DNA of 64,000 nucleotides from Flavobacterium proteolyticum (lineage in GTDB: Bacteria; Bacteroidota; Bacteroidia; Flavobacteriales; Flavobacteriaceae), in NCBI RefSeq assembly GCF_015223105.1, contig NZ_JADFTZ010000001.1:496001-560000 (forward strand), given 5' to 3'. Shown in pieces: positions 49,797 to 59,774 of this stretch. Each line of letters opens with the position of its first letter. Position 1 is the stretch's first letter. The notes below the pieces were generated by a model, which made no database searches, was not told where the DNA came from, and was given only the letters and a program-made list of their open reading frames with translations. Made by a program: the position numbers and the translations under genes.

Positions 49797-50360
49797 ATGA
49801 CTGAAGAGATTAACTTTATTTTAGACAGTGCAAAAGAAGCTATGAATGGTTCGATTGCTCATTTAGAAAAAGAATTCTTAAATATTAGAGCTGGAAAAGC
49901 TTCGCCTCAAATGCTAGGTGGTGTTTTTGTGGATTATTATGGTTCGCAAACGCCTATTTCACAAGTAGCTAATATCAATGCTCCTGATGCGAGAACATTA
50001 ACAGTTACGCCATGGGAAAAAAACATGTTGGGTACAATTGAAAAAGCAATTATGATTGCTAATTTAGGGTTAAACCCAATGAACAATGGTGAAAACATCA
50101 TCATTAATATTCCTGCTTTAACAGAAGAAAGAAGACGCGACTTAGTTAAACAAGCGAAACACGAAGCTGAAGAAGCAAAAATTGGTATCAGAAATCACAG
50201 AAAAGATGCGAACACGGATATCAAGAAAGAAGAAAAAAACGGAACAGCGGAAGACATATGTAAAAAAGCAGAAGAAGATGTTCAAAAATTAACGGATTCG
50301 TTTATCAAGAAAATTGAAGAACTTTTAGCTGTTAAAGAGGCTGAAATCATGAAAGTATAA
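49797..50360 (+). CDS. frr: Ribosome recycling factor
   Basis: Releases ribosomes from mRNA after termination, with EF-G. The 187 residues begin with the three-helix bundle and have the expected FLNIRAGKASPQMLGGVFVDYYGSQTPISQVANI segment (key part RAGKASP near 32) and ERRRDLVKQAKHEAEEAKIGIRNHRKDAN near 120. Length is normal. Second gene of the pyrH-frr operon, with a terminator after it. Confidence 0.97.
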   Translation: MTEEINFILDSAKEAMNGSIAHLEKEFLNIRAGKASPQMLGGVFVDYYGSQTPISQVANINAPDARTLTVTPWEKNMLGTIEKAIMIANLGLNPMNNGENIIINIPALTEERRRDLVKQAKHEAEEAKIGIRNHRKDANTDIKKEEKNGTAEDICKKAEEDVQKLTDSFIKKIEELLAVKEAEIMKV

Positions 50361-50365
50361 ATTTT

Positions 50366-50393
50366 AAATCCCGATTAACACTCGGGATTTTTT
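50366..50393 (+). terminator. Terminator of pyrH-frr
   Basis: AAATCCCGA and TCGGGATTT arms, 7-nt loop, T-run. Confidence 0.87.
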
Positions 50394-50401
50394 ATTTTGA
50401 A

Positions 50402-50409
50402 TATATTTG
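50402..50409 (+). promoter_or_regulatory. -7 promoter element of the DUF5686 gene
   Basis: TATATTTG, 19 nt before the start codon and only 9 nt after the preceding terminator. Confidence 0.6.
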
Positions 50410-50427
50410 TAGAAAATCAACCTCTAA

Positions 50428-52911
50428 ATGAAATATTTTTGGCTTTTTTTGTGCTTCTTAATAACTAATATCTTAGTAGCACAAACCAAAATTAAAGGAC
50501 AAGTTATCGACTTTGATTCAAAAGTTCCAATTGCTTTTGCCACTATTACCTACAACAACATCAAATTCAACGCCGATTGGGAAGGAAAATTTTCTATTGA
50601 AGTCAAAGATTATAAACTTCCTATCAAAGTTAATTTTAAAGGATATTATGAAAAAATAACCTATCCACAACCAAAAGTTTACAATTTAACGATTAAATTA
50701 ATTAACGATTTAAACGAAAAAAAAGCAGAAATTTACACCGAGAACAATGTCAATAATATCATTAAAAAAGTTATTGAAAATCGAAAATTAAATGATCCAG
50801 AAAAAGGCCTATCGAATTTTCAGTACAAAAACTATGAATATCTTCAAGTAACGGCAAATCCTGACAGTATTTCTTCAAAAATTGACACTGTTTACAAAAA
50901 GAGATTTTTAAGAAAACCACTAATGAAATTAGATTCCACGAATTATAAATTCAAGAAGTTCTCAGAAAAACAACATTTGTATCAAACAGAAAAAGTTAAT
51001 CTAATTCAACATAATTCAAAACAAAGTAAAGAAACCATTCTAGCTACAAGAATGGCTGGTTTTGAACAACCTTTGTACGAGTATTTAGGCTTAAAACTTA
51101 TTTCATATTCCGTTTATGAAAATCCGTTTGAGATTTTAGAAATTCCAGTTCAAAATCCAATTTCTAACTTTGGTCGAAGACTTTACAACTATAAGTTAAT
51201 TGATACCGTTAAAATTGATGGAAGAAGTGCTTATCGAATTTATTTCGAGCCAAAAAAAATCAACACCAATAGATTAAGAGGACTTCTTTATATTGATACC
51301 ATTAACTTTGCGATTTCAAAAGCTTATTTCAGAATTTATGGTGTCGTAAATATCAATGCCACTTATACATTTGATTATAAGAAAGAATTTGATGTTTGGT
51401 TTCCTAAAAATCGAATATTCCGAGTTTCAAAAGGAAACAATCATGAAGATATTAAAATTTTAGGCGGAACCATTAAATTTAGTTCGGATTTAGAAGAATT
51501 AGAGAGTAAAAACGCTACTGATCAAGCATATGTAATTATTGAATCCACACCGTTCGACATTGAAATCAATAAAACAGTTACCATTTCAAAACCAAGAGTA
51601 AAAATTGAAGTCCCAGAAAATAGCTTGAAAAGAGAAAACGAATACTGGAACACCTTTAAAAAAGATTCATTAGACAAAAGAAAACTTCGCACTTACACAT
51701 CAATTGATAGCTTGTCGCTTTCGGAAAAAATCGAGCATAAAGTTTTTCTTGGTAGAAAAATAATTAACGGTTATTTCCCTGTTTCTATCTTTGATATCGA
51801 TTTAAGAAGCATCGTAAAATATAATAATTTTGAAGGTTTCCGACTTGGTTTAGGCGCTGTGACCAATTCAAAATTATCAGAAAAATACAAAGTTGCTTTT
51901 TATGGCGCTTATGGTTTAAAAGACGAGGAATTCAAATTTGGGATTACTCCTTCTTACTTAGTTGATAAAAGTTCTGAAACTTGGGTTAGCGCATCTTATT
52001 CTGAAGACATTTACGAGATTGCTCAAACTAATTTTGTTACCGATGTTAGAAGATTTCGAATTTATGATCCGCGTCCTATCAACATTTCTACATTTTACAA
52101 TAATAAGCTGAGTTCTGTCTCGGTGGAAAGTAAGTTCTTACCTAAAACTACAAGTTATTTTGGGATTTCACATAATCAAATTCAACCTCTTTTTGATTAT
52201 ACTTTTATCAATGATAATAAAGCTTTTACTGAATATACTATAACTGCTGCACAATTTGCCATTCAATGGAATCCGTTCAGCAATTACATGCAAACTCCTA
52301 TGGGTAAAATTGAATATGAAAAACGCCATCCCAAATTTTCATTACAGTTGACTCAAGCTTTGCCAAATATTTTAGACAACGACTTTACATTTACCAAAGT
52401 TGATTTTAAAACGTATTACGAATTGCCTTATTTATCGGGTCAAAAAAGTTCGATTTTATTACATACTGGTATAGCATTTGGCGATGTTCCAATAACCCAT
52501 TTATACAGTATTGTTCCGAATAACTTAAATAGAGATGCAATTCTACAACGAATTACATTTGCAGGAAAAAACAGTTTTGAAACCATGTATTTCAACGAGT
52601 TTTTCTCCAATAAATACGCGTCTTTACAATTAAAACATACCTTTAATAAAGTTCGTCTTGGGTATAAAATTAATCCAGAATTCACAGTGGTAACCCGAAT
52701 GGCGGTTGGTTCAAACAACAAAAATAACCAGCACGTTGGAATAGGATATAAGACACTTGAAGATGGATTTTTTGAAAGTGGTGTTGAGTGTAACAAAATT
52801 TTCAAAGGTTTTGGTTTGGTTGCTTTTTACAGATATGGTCCCAACCAATTACCTAATTTTGATGACAACATCGCCATAAAAGTTTCTTACTATCTTGATT
52901 TAGGTTTTTAA
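50428..52911 (+). CDS. DUF5686 outer-membrane protein with carboxypeptidase-regulatory-like domain
   Basis: An 827-residue exported protein. Signal peptide about 1-19 (ending LVAQ). A CarboxypepD_reg-like domain covers about 20-95 (KIKGQVIDFDSKVPIAFATITY). The DUF5686 body follows, with NNIIKKVIENRKLNDPEKGLSNFQYKNYEYLQV near 108 and a C-terminal half of alternating strands that looks like an outer-membrane barrel, ending in Phe (YYLDLGF). Function unknown; common in Bacteroidota. It is not a TonB receptor, as no plug domain is present. Confidence 0.87.
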   Translation: MKYFWLFLCFLITNILVAQTKIKGQVIDFDSKVPIAFATITYNNIKFNADWEGKFSIEVKDYKLPIKVNFKGYYEKITYPQPKVYNLTIKLINDLNEKKAEIYTENNVNNIIKKVIENRKLNDPEKGLSNFQYKNYEYLQVTANPDSISSKIDTVYKKRFLRKPLMKLDSTNYKFKKFSEKQHLYQTEKVNLIQHNSKQSKETILATRMAGFEQPLYEYLGLKLISYSVYENPFEILEIPVQNPISNFGRRLYNYKLIDTVKIDGRSAYRIYFEPKKINTNRLRGLLYIDTINFAISKAYFRIYGVVNINATYTFDYKKEFDVWFPKNRIFRVSKGNNHEDIKILGGTIKFSSDLEELESKNATDQAYVIIESTPFDIEINKTVTISKPRVKIEVPENSLKRENEYWNTFKKDSLDKRKLRTYTSIDSLSLSEKIEHKVFLGRKIINGYFPVSIFDIDLRSIVKYNNFEGFRLGLGAVTNSKLSEKYKVAFYGAYGLKDEEFKFGITPSYLVDKSSETWVSASYSEDIYEIAQTNFVTDVRRFRIYDPRPINISTFYNNKLSSVSVESKFLPKTTSYFGISHNQIQPLFDYTFINDNKAFTEYTITAAQFAIQWNPFSNYMQTPMGKIEYEKRHPKFSLQLTQALPNILDNDFTFTKVDFKTYYELPYLSGQKSSILLHTGIAFGDVPITHLYSIVPNNLNRDAILQRITFAGKNSFETMYFNEFFSNKYASLQLKHTFNKVRLGYKINPEFTVVTRMAVGSNNKNNQHVGIGYKTLEDGFFESGVECNKIFKGFGLVAFYRYGPNQLPNFDDNIAIKVSYYLDLGF

Positions 52912-52960
52912 TTTTAACTTAAAAATTCCGCTCAACACCAATATTTTAAGCAATAATCCT

Positions 52961-52968
52961 TACCTTTG
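52961..52968 (+). promoter_or_regulatory. -7 promoter element of the RND transporter gene
   Basis: TACCTTTG followed by CACCC, 18 nt before the start codon. Confidence 0.6.
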
Positions 52969-52986
52969 CACCCTAATTTTTGAGAG

Positions 52987-55398
52987 ATGTTAAAGTGGTT
53001 AAGCACCAGTTTTTGGGATTATATTGCCAGTAGAATTTTAAGAAACCGCGTTTTTTTATTACTTCTTGTTTTACTTTTTACGATTTTCATGAGTTTTCAG
53101 TGGAAAAACATGCGTTTTACCTTCACTGAAGCCAATTTATTACCTGATGATCATGAAGTTAATATTCAATACAATTCGTTTTTAGAAAAATTTGGCGAAG
53201 AAGGAAATCTAGTTGTCTTAGGATTTAAAGACAAAACCTTTTTTAATGAAAAAAACATTAAAGCTTGGGAAAAATTCATTGCCGAAATAAAAAAGGATAA
53301 AGCCGTCGAACTTACCTTATCTATTGAAGATTTAAAAGTACTTGAGAAAGACACATTAGAACAAAAATTCAAATTAGTTTCTTTCATCAATAATGATAGT
53401 ATTTCTGACACCTATTTAAAAGAAAAAGAGAAAGAGTTTTTCAACGATTTACCTTTCTATGAAGGTATGCTTTTCAATAAAGAAAGTGGCGCAGTGCGTT
53501 TTGCTATTTACATGGATAAAAAAATTGTAAACACGCCTGCAAGAAAACAGTTTATCGAAAAATATCTCAACCAAGAGAGAATATCTGCCTTTGAAAAAGA
53601 AACTGGATTAGACCTTCGTGTTTCTGGAATGCCATACATTAGAACACTGAATGCTAATAGCATTATTAGTGAAATTGGATTGTTCGTTGGTGCTGCACTT
53701 GGAATTACTTCATTACTATTCTTCTTCTTCTTTAGAAGTTTTAGAGCTACCATGATTTCCATGTTTGTAGTAATTATTGGTGTAATGTGGTCGTTTGGAA
53801 CACTAGGTTTGTTACATTATGAAATAACTGTTTTAACCGCTATTATTCCGCCGCTAATTATTGTGATTGGTATTCCAAATTGTATTTTCCTAATCAATAA
53901 ATACCAGCAAGAAATTAAGAATCACGGAAACAAAGCCAAGTCGTTACAACGTGTTATTTCTAAGGTTGGAAATGCCACTTTGATGACGAATTTAACTACA
54001 GCAGCAGGTTTTGGCACCTTCATTTTTACGGATAGTAAATTATTGAAAGAATTTGGAATTGTAGCATCATTAAACATTGTTTTCTTGTTCATACTGTGTT
54101 TAATTATTATTCCAATTGTTTACAGTTATATGCCAATGCCTAAAGAGAAACACTTAGCGCATCTTGGCAAAAACTATATGGCCAAATTCATTAATTGGAT
54201 TGAAAATACGATTAGACATCATCGAGTTGCCGTTTTTTCAACAGCCATTGGAATTTTAGTAATGGGAATTATTGGAATTTATCAAATTAAAATTTCGGGA
54301 AGTATTATTGAAGATATGCCGAAAAAGGCACCTTTTTATAAAGACATCTTATTCTATGAAAAAGAATTTGATGGTGTTATGCCATTAGAAATTGTTATTG
54401 ACACTAAAAAACCAAAAGGCGCTTTAAAATCGGTTACTTTACGACGAATAGAAGAACTTCAAGAAACCATTGAAGAAATTCCTGAATTATCAAAACCCGT
54501 TTCTATTGTTAATTTAGTCAAATATTCAAAACAAGCTTACTATAACGGAAATCCTGAATATTACGAATTACCTACCAAACAAGAAGAAGCTTTCATTTTA
54601 TCGTACATAAAAAATTCGACTAAAAAAGGAAACGAGAATATGCTGAAAAGCTATATTGATAGTACTGGGCAATATGCACGCATCACTACTTTTATGCGAG
54701 ATATTGGTACGGATAAAATGCAAAAAATTGAAGAACGTTTACAAGACAAAATCAATCACATTTTCCCAAAAGAACGCTACGAAGTTTCACTAACAGGAAA
54801 AGCTTATGTTTTTGAAAAAGGAACCCATTATTTAATTGACAATTTAGTACAATCGCTAATTTTTGCTATTGTTTTAATTTCGCTATTAATGGCATACATG
54901 TTCCGTTCTTTCAAGATGATAGTTGTATCATTATTACCAAATATTTTACCTTTGGTTATGACCGCTGGATTGATGGGATATTTTGGAATTCCAATTAAAC
55001 CATCTACCATATTAGTATTTAGTATTGCGTTTGGAATATCGGTGGATGATACGATTCACTTCTTAGCAAAGTATCGTCAGGAATTAAAAGCTAACGATTG
55101 GAAAATAAAACGATCTGTTTACGCTACTTTAAAAGAAGCAGGAATTAGTATGTTTTACACTTCAGTGGTATTGTTCTTTGGATTCTCTGTATTTACATTA
55201 TCTAGCTTTGGCGGAACTGTAGCATTAGGAGGATTAGTTGCTACAACATTACTTTTTGCAATGATTTCAAACCTAATCTTGTTACCAGCATTATTACTTT
55301 CGTTAGATAAAACGATTGCTAACCAACAAGAATTTTTAGAACCAACATTAGATATTTTAGCAGAAGATATTGAAGAAGAAAATTCAAACGAGAAATAG
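52987..55398 (+). CDS. RND/MMPL-family membrane transporter
   Basis: An 803-residue protein with 12 predicted helices in two repeats, each with a large periplasmic loop after its first helix (about 40-230 and 430-630). FTEANLLPDDHEV near 42, ITVLTAIIPPLIIVIGIPNCIFLINKY near 280 and ISVDDTIHFLAKYRQELKA near 680 are the RND/MMPL landmarks; the VDDTIHF Asp pair probably serves proton coupling. This branch (HpnN/MmpL-like, patched-like) moves lipids or hydrophobic molecules. The substrate is unknown. Its stop abuts the asnS promoter. Confidence 0.87.
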   Translation: MLKWLSTSFWDYIASRILRNRVFLLLLVLLFTIFMSFQWKNMRFTFTEANLLPDDHEVNIQYNSFLEKFGEEGNLVVLGFKDKTFFNEKNIKAWEKFIAEIKKDKAVELTLSIEDLKVLEKDTLEQKFKLVSFINNDSISDTYLKEKEKEFFNDLPFYEGMLFNKESGAVRFAIYMDKKIVNTPARKQFIEKYLNQERISAFEKETGLDLRVSGMPYIRTLNANSIISEIGLFVGAALGITSLLFFFFFRSFRATMISMFVVIIGVMWSFGTLGLLHYEITVLTAIIPPLIIVIGIPNCIFLINKYQQEIKNHGNKAKSLQRVISKVGNATLMTNLTTAAGFGTFIFTDSKLLKEFGIVASLNIVFLFILCLIIIPIVYSYMPMPKEKHLAHLGKNYMAKFINWIENTIRHHRVAVFSTAIGILVMGIIGIYQIKISGSIIEDMPKKAPFYKDILFYEKEFDGVMPLEIVIDTKKPKGALKSVTLRRIEELQETIEEIPELSKPVSIVNLVKYSKQAYYNGNPEYYELPTKQEEAFILSYIKNSTKKGNENMLKSYIDSTGQYARITTFMRDIGTDKMQKIEERLQDKINHIFPKERYEVSLTGKAYVFEKGTHYLIDNLVQSLIFAIVLISLLMAYMFRSFKMIVVSLLPNILPLVMTAGLMGYFGIPIKPSTILVFSIAFGISVDDTIHFLAKYRQELKANDWKIKRSVYATLKEAGISMFYTSVVLFFGFSVFTLSSFGGTVALGGLVATTLLFAMISNLILLPALLLSLDKTIANQQEFLEPTLDILAEDIEEENSNEK

Positions 55399-55406
55399 TA
55401 TATTTG
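55399..55406 (+). promoter_or_regulatory. -7 promoter element of asnS
   Basis: TATATTTG beginning at the first base after the RND stop codon; start codon 22 nt downstream. Confidence 0.65.
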
Positions 55407-55427
55407 CATTATAAATCATAAATCGAA

Positions 55428-56876
55428 ATGAAACACTCAAAAGTAATAGACCTTTTAAATAGCACGAAAACATTACATGAAGTAACAGCAAAAGGTTGGG
55501 TTAGAACATTTAGAAACAATCAGTTTATTGCGTTGAACGATGGTTCAACCATTCATAATATTCAGTGTGTGGTAGATTTTGAAAACACACCTGATGAAAC
55601 TTTAAAAAGAATTACAACTGGAGCTGCTATTTGCGTTACAGGAACTTTGGCAGAAAGCCGTGGTGCTGGACAAAAAGTAGAAATTCAAGTAACGAAGTTA
55701 GAAATTTTAGGCGATAGCGATGCGGAAAAATTCCCAATGCAACCTAAAAAACACTCGTTAGAATTCTTACGCGAAAATGCTCATTTACGTGTTAGAACCA
55801 ATGCTTTTGGTGCTATTATGCGTGTGCGTTCAACTTTAGCGTTTGCAGTACATCAATATTTCCAAGAAAAAGGATTTTTCTATGTAAATACGCCTATCAT
55901 CACAGGTTCTGATGCTGAAGGTGCTGGAGAAATGTTCCAAGTGACTTCTTTACCCCTTGATGGTTCTGCTCCAAGAAACGAAGACGGAAGCATCAACTAC
56001 AAAGAAGATTTCTTCGGAAAACAAACGAATTTAACCGTTTCTGGACAATTAGAAGGTGAAACTTTTGCTATGGCTTTAGGTCAAATTTATACGTTTGGAC
56101 CAACATTCCGTGCAGAGAATTCAAACACTTCTCGTCACTTGGCTGAGTTTTGGATGATTGAGCCAGAAGTTGCTTTCAATGATTTAGCTGATAACATGGA
56201 TTTGGCGGAAGATTTCATCAAATACGTTATCAAATATACGGTTGATAAATGTGGTGATGATTTAAAATTCTTAGAAAACAGATTGTTAGAAGAAGAAAAA
56301 TCAAAACCACAAGCAGAAAGAAGCGAAATGACGTTGTTAGAGAAATTAAGTTTCGTACTTGATAACAACTTCAAACGTGTTTCATATACCGAAGCTATTG
56401 ATATTTTAAAAGATTCTACACCAAATAAAAAGAAAAAATTCCAATATATCATTAACGAATGGGGTGCTGATTTACAAAGCGAGCACGAACGTTTCTTAGT
56501 AGAAAAACACTTTAAATGTCCTGTAATTTTATTTGATTATCCAGCAAAAATTAAAGCGTTTTACATGAGATTAAATGACAACACAGAACCAGGAAAAGAA
56601 ACCGTTAGAGCAATGGATATCTTATTCCCAGGAATTGGAGAAATTGTTGGTGGATCTCAAAGAGAAGAGCGTTACGATGTATTAGTAGAAAAAATGAAAG
56701 CCTTAGGAATCGACGAAGAAGAACTTTGGTGGTATTTAGACACGAGAAGATTCGGTTCGGCTGTTCACTCAGGTTTCGGATTAGGTTTTGAAAGATTAGT
56801 GCTTTTTGTGACTGGAATGAGTAACATTAGAGACGTAATTCCGTTCCCAAGAACACCACAAAACGCAGAATTTTAG
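55428..56876 (+). CDS. asnS: Asparaginyl-tRNA synthetase
   Basis: Class IIb synthetase of 482 residues. The OB-fold anticodon domain is about 12-115 ([20 protein letters not shown]). Motif 2 is seen in [25 protein letters not shown] near 225 (key part [15 protein letters not shown]), and motif 3 in [16 protein letters not shown] near 445. The FRAENSNT residues separate AsnRS from AspRS. Having AsnRS fits direct charging of tRNA-Asn. The rpoN gene follows 94 nt downstream, beyond a GTTTAA palindrome. Confidence 0.96.
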   Translation: MKHSKVIDLLNSTKTLHEVTAKGWVRTFRNNQFIALNDGSTIHNIQCVVDFENTPDETLKRITTGAAICVTGTLAESRGAGQKVEIQVTKLEILGDSDAEKFPMQPKKHSLEFLRENAHLRVRTNAFGAIMRVRSTLAFAVHQYFQEKGFFYVNTPIITGSDAEGAGEMFQVTSLPLDGSAPRNEDGSINYKEDFFGKQTNLTVSGQLEGETFAMALGQIYTFGPTFRAENSNTSRHLAEFWMIEPEVAFNDLADNMDLAEDFIKYVIKYTVDKCGDDLKFLENRLLEEEKSKPQAERSEMTLLEKLSFVLDNNFKRVSYTEAIDILKDSTPNKKKKFQYIINEWGADLQSEHERFLVEKHFKCPVILFDYPAKIKAFYMRLNDNTEPGKETVRAMDILFPGIGEIVGGSQREERYDVLVEKMKALGIDEEELWWYLDTRRFGSAVHSGFGLGFERLVLFVTGMSNIRDVIPFPRTPQNAEF

Positions 56877-56882
56877 AATCTT

Positions 56883-56954
56883 GTTAAATTGTTTAACTGT
56901 CGATGTGTTAAATCGTAAATTTAATAAACAATTCAACAGTTAAACGATTAAATC
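56883..56954. repeat. GTTTAA-type imperfect palindrome between asnS and rpoN
   Basis: Left arm 56883-56900 (GTTAAATTGTTTAACTGT) pairs with 56937-56954 (ACAGTTAAACGATTAAAT) at 15 of 18 positions. Further GTTAAA/TTTAAT words fill the loop. There is no T-run, so it is not an ordinary terminator. It lies 16 nt before the rpoN start. Confidence 0.6.
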
Positions 56955-56970
56955 AATTAAACAAACATTA

Positions 56971-58434
56971 ATGTTAAAACACAGTTTACAATTCAAATTA
57001 TCTCAAAAATTATCGCCTCAACAAATTCAGTTGATGAAGTTAATTCAATTGCCTACGCAAGCTTTTGAACAACGTCTTCAAGAAGAATTAGTAGAGAATC
57101 CTGCTTTGGAAGAAAGTAGCAAGGAAGATAATTATGATTTAGATGATTATGGAAGTGATACTGATGATTACGACGATTACGATAACGAGCACATCGATAC
57201 AGGCGATATCAACATTGACGAATATTTAAGCAATGATGAAACGCCAGATTACAAATACCAAACCAACAATTATAGCGATGATGATGAAGACAAAACCATG
57301 CCTTTTGCAGCTCCGATAAGTTTTCATCAAGATTTAATCAACCAGTTGAATACTTTTATTTTAACCGATGAAGAACGCGATATTGCTGAATTTTTAGTAG
57401 GAAGTATCGATGACATGGGCTATATCAGAAGAAGCATTCAAGATATTGTGGATGATTTAGCTTTCACTCAAGGAATTTATACGGATGAACCGACTGTTGA
57501 ACGCATTTTGCATTTGGTTCAAGATTTAGAGCCGGCTGGTGTTGGTGCTCGCGATTTACAAGAATGTTTGTTGTTGCAATTGAAACACAAAACACCTTCA
57601 GATTCGATAGCTTTAGCTATTAATGTGATTGAACAACAATTTGATGCTTTTACCAAAAAACATTACGATAAATTGTTGCAAAAATTTGATGTTTCCCAAC
57701 AACAATTACGCAAAGCTATTGATGAAATTGAAAAACTAAATCCGAAACCAGGAGGAAGTTTTGATGGCAATCAAAAAGCAGTTGAACACATTGTTCCCGA
57801 TTTTACGATTCGAATTATTGATGGTGAATTAGAACTTTCGTTAAACGGTAGAAACGCTCCAGAATTGCACGTTTCTAAAGATTATCAGGAAATGCTGCAG
57901 AGTTATAAAGACACTTCTGAAAAATCGAGTTCTCAGAAAGATGCCGTTCAATTTATCAAACAAAAATTAGATTCGGCAAAATGGTTTATTGATGCGATTA
58001 AACAGCGTCAGGAAACTTTATATGTAACGATGAATGCCATTATGCATTATCAAAAAGAATATTTTTTAGAAGGAGAAGAAACCAAACTTCGTCCGATGAT
58101 TCTAAAAGATATTGCTGATATGGTAGGATTAGATATTTCAACAGTTTCGCGTGTAGCCAACAGCAAATATGTTGATACGCCTTATGGCACTAAATTGATT
58201 AAAGAATTCTTTAGCGAAGCGATGACCAACGATCAAGGGGAAGAAGTTTCAACTATCGAAATTAAGAATATTTTACAGCAAGTAATTTCGGAAGAAGATA
58301 AGAGAAAACCATTACCAGATGATCAATTAGCTGAAATTTTAAAGGAAAGAGGTTATCCAATTGCCAGAAGAACCATCGCAAAATACCGCGAACAATTAGA
58401 CATTCCAGTGGCACGACTAAGAAAGAAAATCTAA
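56971..58434 (+). CDS. rpoN: RNA polymerase sigma-54 factor
   Basis: Sigma factor needing enhancer-binding ATPases, 487 residues. Region I is Gln/Leu-rich (LSPQQIQLMKLIQLPTQAFEQRLQEEL, about 12-40, key part QQIQLMKLIQLP). An acidic region II (about 50-110) is rich in Asp and Tyr. The core-binding region follows, and the RpoN box ARRTIAKYREQL is at about 466-477. All landmarks are intact. It is followed after 4 nt by a membrane protein gene. Confidence 0.95.
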   Translation: MLKHSLQFKLSQKLSPQQIQLMKLIQLPTQAFEQRLQEELVENPALEESSKEDNYDLDDYGSDTDDYDDYDNEHIDTGDINIDEYLSNDETPDYKYQTNNYSDDDEDKTMPFAAPISFHQDLINQLNTFILTDEERDIAEFLVGSIDDMGYIRRSIQDIVDDLAFTQGIYTDEPTVERILHLVQDLEPAGVGARDLQECLLLQLKHKTPSDSIALAINVIEQQFDAFTKKHYDKLLQKFDVSQQQLRKAIDEIEKLNPKPGGSFDGNQKAVEHIVPDFTIRIIDGELELSLNGRNAPELHVSKDYQEMLQSYKDTSEKSSSQKDAVQFIKQKLDSAKWFIDAIKQRQETLYVTMNAIMHYQKEYFLEGEETKLRPMILKDIADMVGLDISTVSRVANSKYVDTPYGTKLIKEFFSEAMTNDQGEEVSTIEIKNILQQVISEEDKRKPLPDDQLAEILKERGYPIARRTIAKYREQLDIPVARLRKKI

Positions 58435-58438
58435 GAAA

Positions 58439-59050
58439 ATGGATTTAAAAAAAATATTACCTGTTTTCTCTTATATTTTTCATCCCATATTTGTGTCTTT
58501 ATATGGGACTTTGTTTTTCTTTTTAATTACCAATTCTTTCTTTTATAACTCGCAAATCATCGTAACGTTAATTCAAGTAACGATTTTGACTTTGTTATTA
58601 CCTTTATCGATGTATTTTTTATTTCGATCATTAGGAGTTGTTTCCTCTTTTACCGAAGCCAGCATTAGCGAGAGAAAAATGCCAATAGCTGTTCAAGCTA
58701 TTTTATTATTTATTTTAATAAAATTTAGTGTTTCAAAAGATACTGTGGCAGAATTGTATTTTTTTTTTCTTGGTGGCTTTTTAAGTAGTGTAATCGTTTT
58801 AGCCAGCGTTATTTTAAAATTCAAAGCCAGTTTGCATATGATTGGAATTAGTGCGTTAACGTGCTTTATTTTTGGTCTGTGCATGTATTACCAACTCCCT
58901 TTTATAAATCTTGTGGCATTTTGTATTGTTAGTATTGGTTTAGTAGCCTCTTCACGTTTATATATGAAAGCACATACGTATCCAGAACTTATTGCAGGAA
59001 TAATAATTGGAGCTGGACCACAGTTGTTTTTGTATCAATATTGGTTATAA
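58439..59050 (+). CDS. Integral membrane protein with degenerate PAP2-like C-terminus
   Basis: A 203-residue protein with about six transmembrane helices. The C-terminal half keeps traces of PAP2 phosphatase motifs: a Lys-containing KFKASLHMIG with one His near 132, then SRLYMKAH near 172 (SRx5H), followed by TYPE where the motif expects Asp. The PSGH motif is not intact, so activity is doubtful. Function unknown. It starts 4 nt after rpoN, so it is co-transcribed. Its last 6 bp overlap the convergent barrel gene. Confidence 0.6.
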   Translation: MDLKKILPVFSYIFHPIFVSLYGTLFFFLITNSFFYNSQIIVTLIQVTILTLLLPLSMYFLFRSLGVVSSFTEASISERKMPIAVQAILLFILIKFSVSKDTVAELYFFFLGGFLSSVIVLASVILKFKASLHMIGISALTCFIFGLCMYYQLPFINLVAFCIVSIGLVASSRLYMKAHTYPELIAGIIIGAGPQLFLYQYWL

Positions 59051-59704
59051 AATATAAAACATCAAACCAATTTTTAATGTAGTTACATTGTTCTCAGTAG
59101 TCGTTTTATCTTTATCAAAGAAAGGATTTAATCCGTAATGAATATAAGCATTCCAAGTATTAAATCCGAAAGTTAAGTACGTTGCGTATTGAAACTTATT
59201 TAATAAATCATTTATATTTTCAGTTCCGGAACCAAAACTTCCCTCATATTTAAACTTACCATTGATTAAATAACTTGCCATAAAACCACCATAAATTCTC
59301 CAAAATTTATGACTATTTGGAGTCGCATTTCGCCATCGCAGTTCTAACGGAAAATCAACATAATGTAATATAATTCTACTTTTTACGATTTCTGTATCTG
59401 TGCTATTAGAAATGGAAGAAAAATCGATATTCTGCTTTAAATCATTAAACGAATAACCAATACCAGGAGCAATAGCCCAATGTCTGTTATCTGAAATAGG
59501 AAAATCTCTTAAAAACCCAGCGGATAATCCTGTTGAAAAAGAATACTGACTAAAATTGTCGGGCTTATTTTGAAGAAAATTATAGGAAATAGATACATAA
59601 AATTGATCTTCACGAAAAAGAGAATCAACTACAGGTTTTGTTTCAGATTGTGAAAATCCAATTGTTACAAAAAATAGAAAAAAAAGGGATACTAATAATC
59701 GCAT
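59045..59704 (-). CDS. Outer-membrane beta-barrel protein (PorT-like OMP_b-brl family)
   Basis: A 219-residue exported protein: signal peptide about 1-18 (ending GFSQ), then alternating strands of an eight-strand barrel (FYVSISYNFLQNK, FSTGLSAGFLRDFPI, AIAPGIGYSFNDL, FPLELRWR, YATYLTFGFNTWNAYIHYGLN) with an aromatic-rich C-terminus. It fits the generic porin/PorT family of Bacteroidota, but I see no specific link to T9SS PorT. A terminator (59727-59758) separates it from the ExbD genes upstream. Confidence 0.78.
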   Translation of the reverse strand: MRLLVSLFFLFFVTIGFSQSETKPVVDSLFREDQFYVSISYNFLQNKPDNFSQYSFSTGLSAGFLRDFPISDNRHWAIAPGIGYSFNDLKQNIDFSSISNSTDTEIVKSRIILHYVDFPLELRWRNATPNSHKFWRIYGGFMASYLINGKFKYEGSFGSGTENINDLLNKFQYATYLTFGFNTWNAYIHYGLNPFFDKDKTTTENNVTTLKIGLMFYIL

Positions 59705-59726
59705 TATATTTTTTTATAAAAATAAT

Positions 59727-59758
59727 AAAAAAAGGCACGCAATTGCGTACCTTTTTTT
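59727..59758 (-). terminator. Terminator after the ExbB/ExbD cluster
   Basis: AAAAAAAGG, ACGCAATTGCGT self-complementary core, CC and TTTTTTT. One C/A opposition in the stem. It lies 17 nt past the last exbD stop. Confidence 0.82.
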
Positions 59759-59774
59759 ATATTAAATAAAATTA

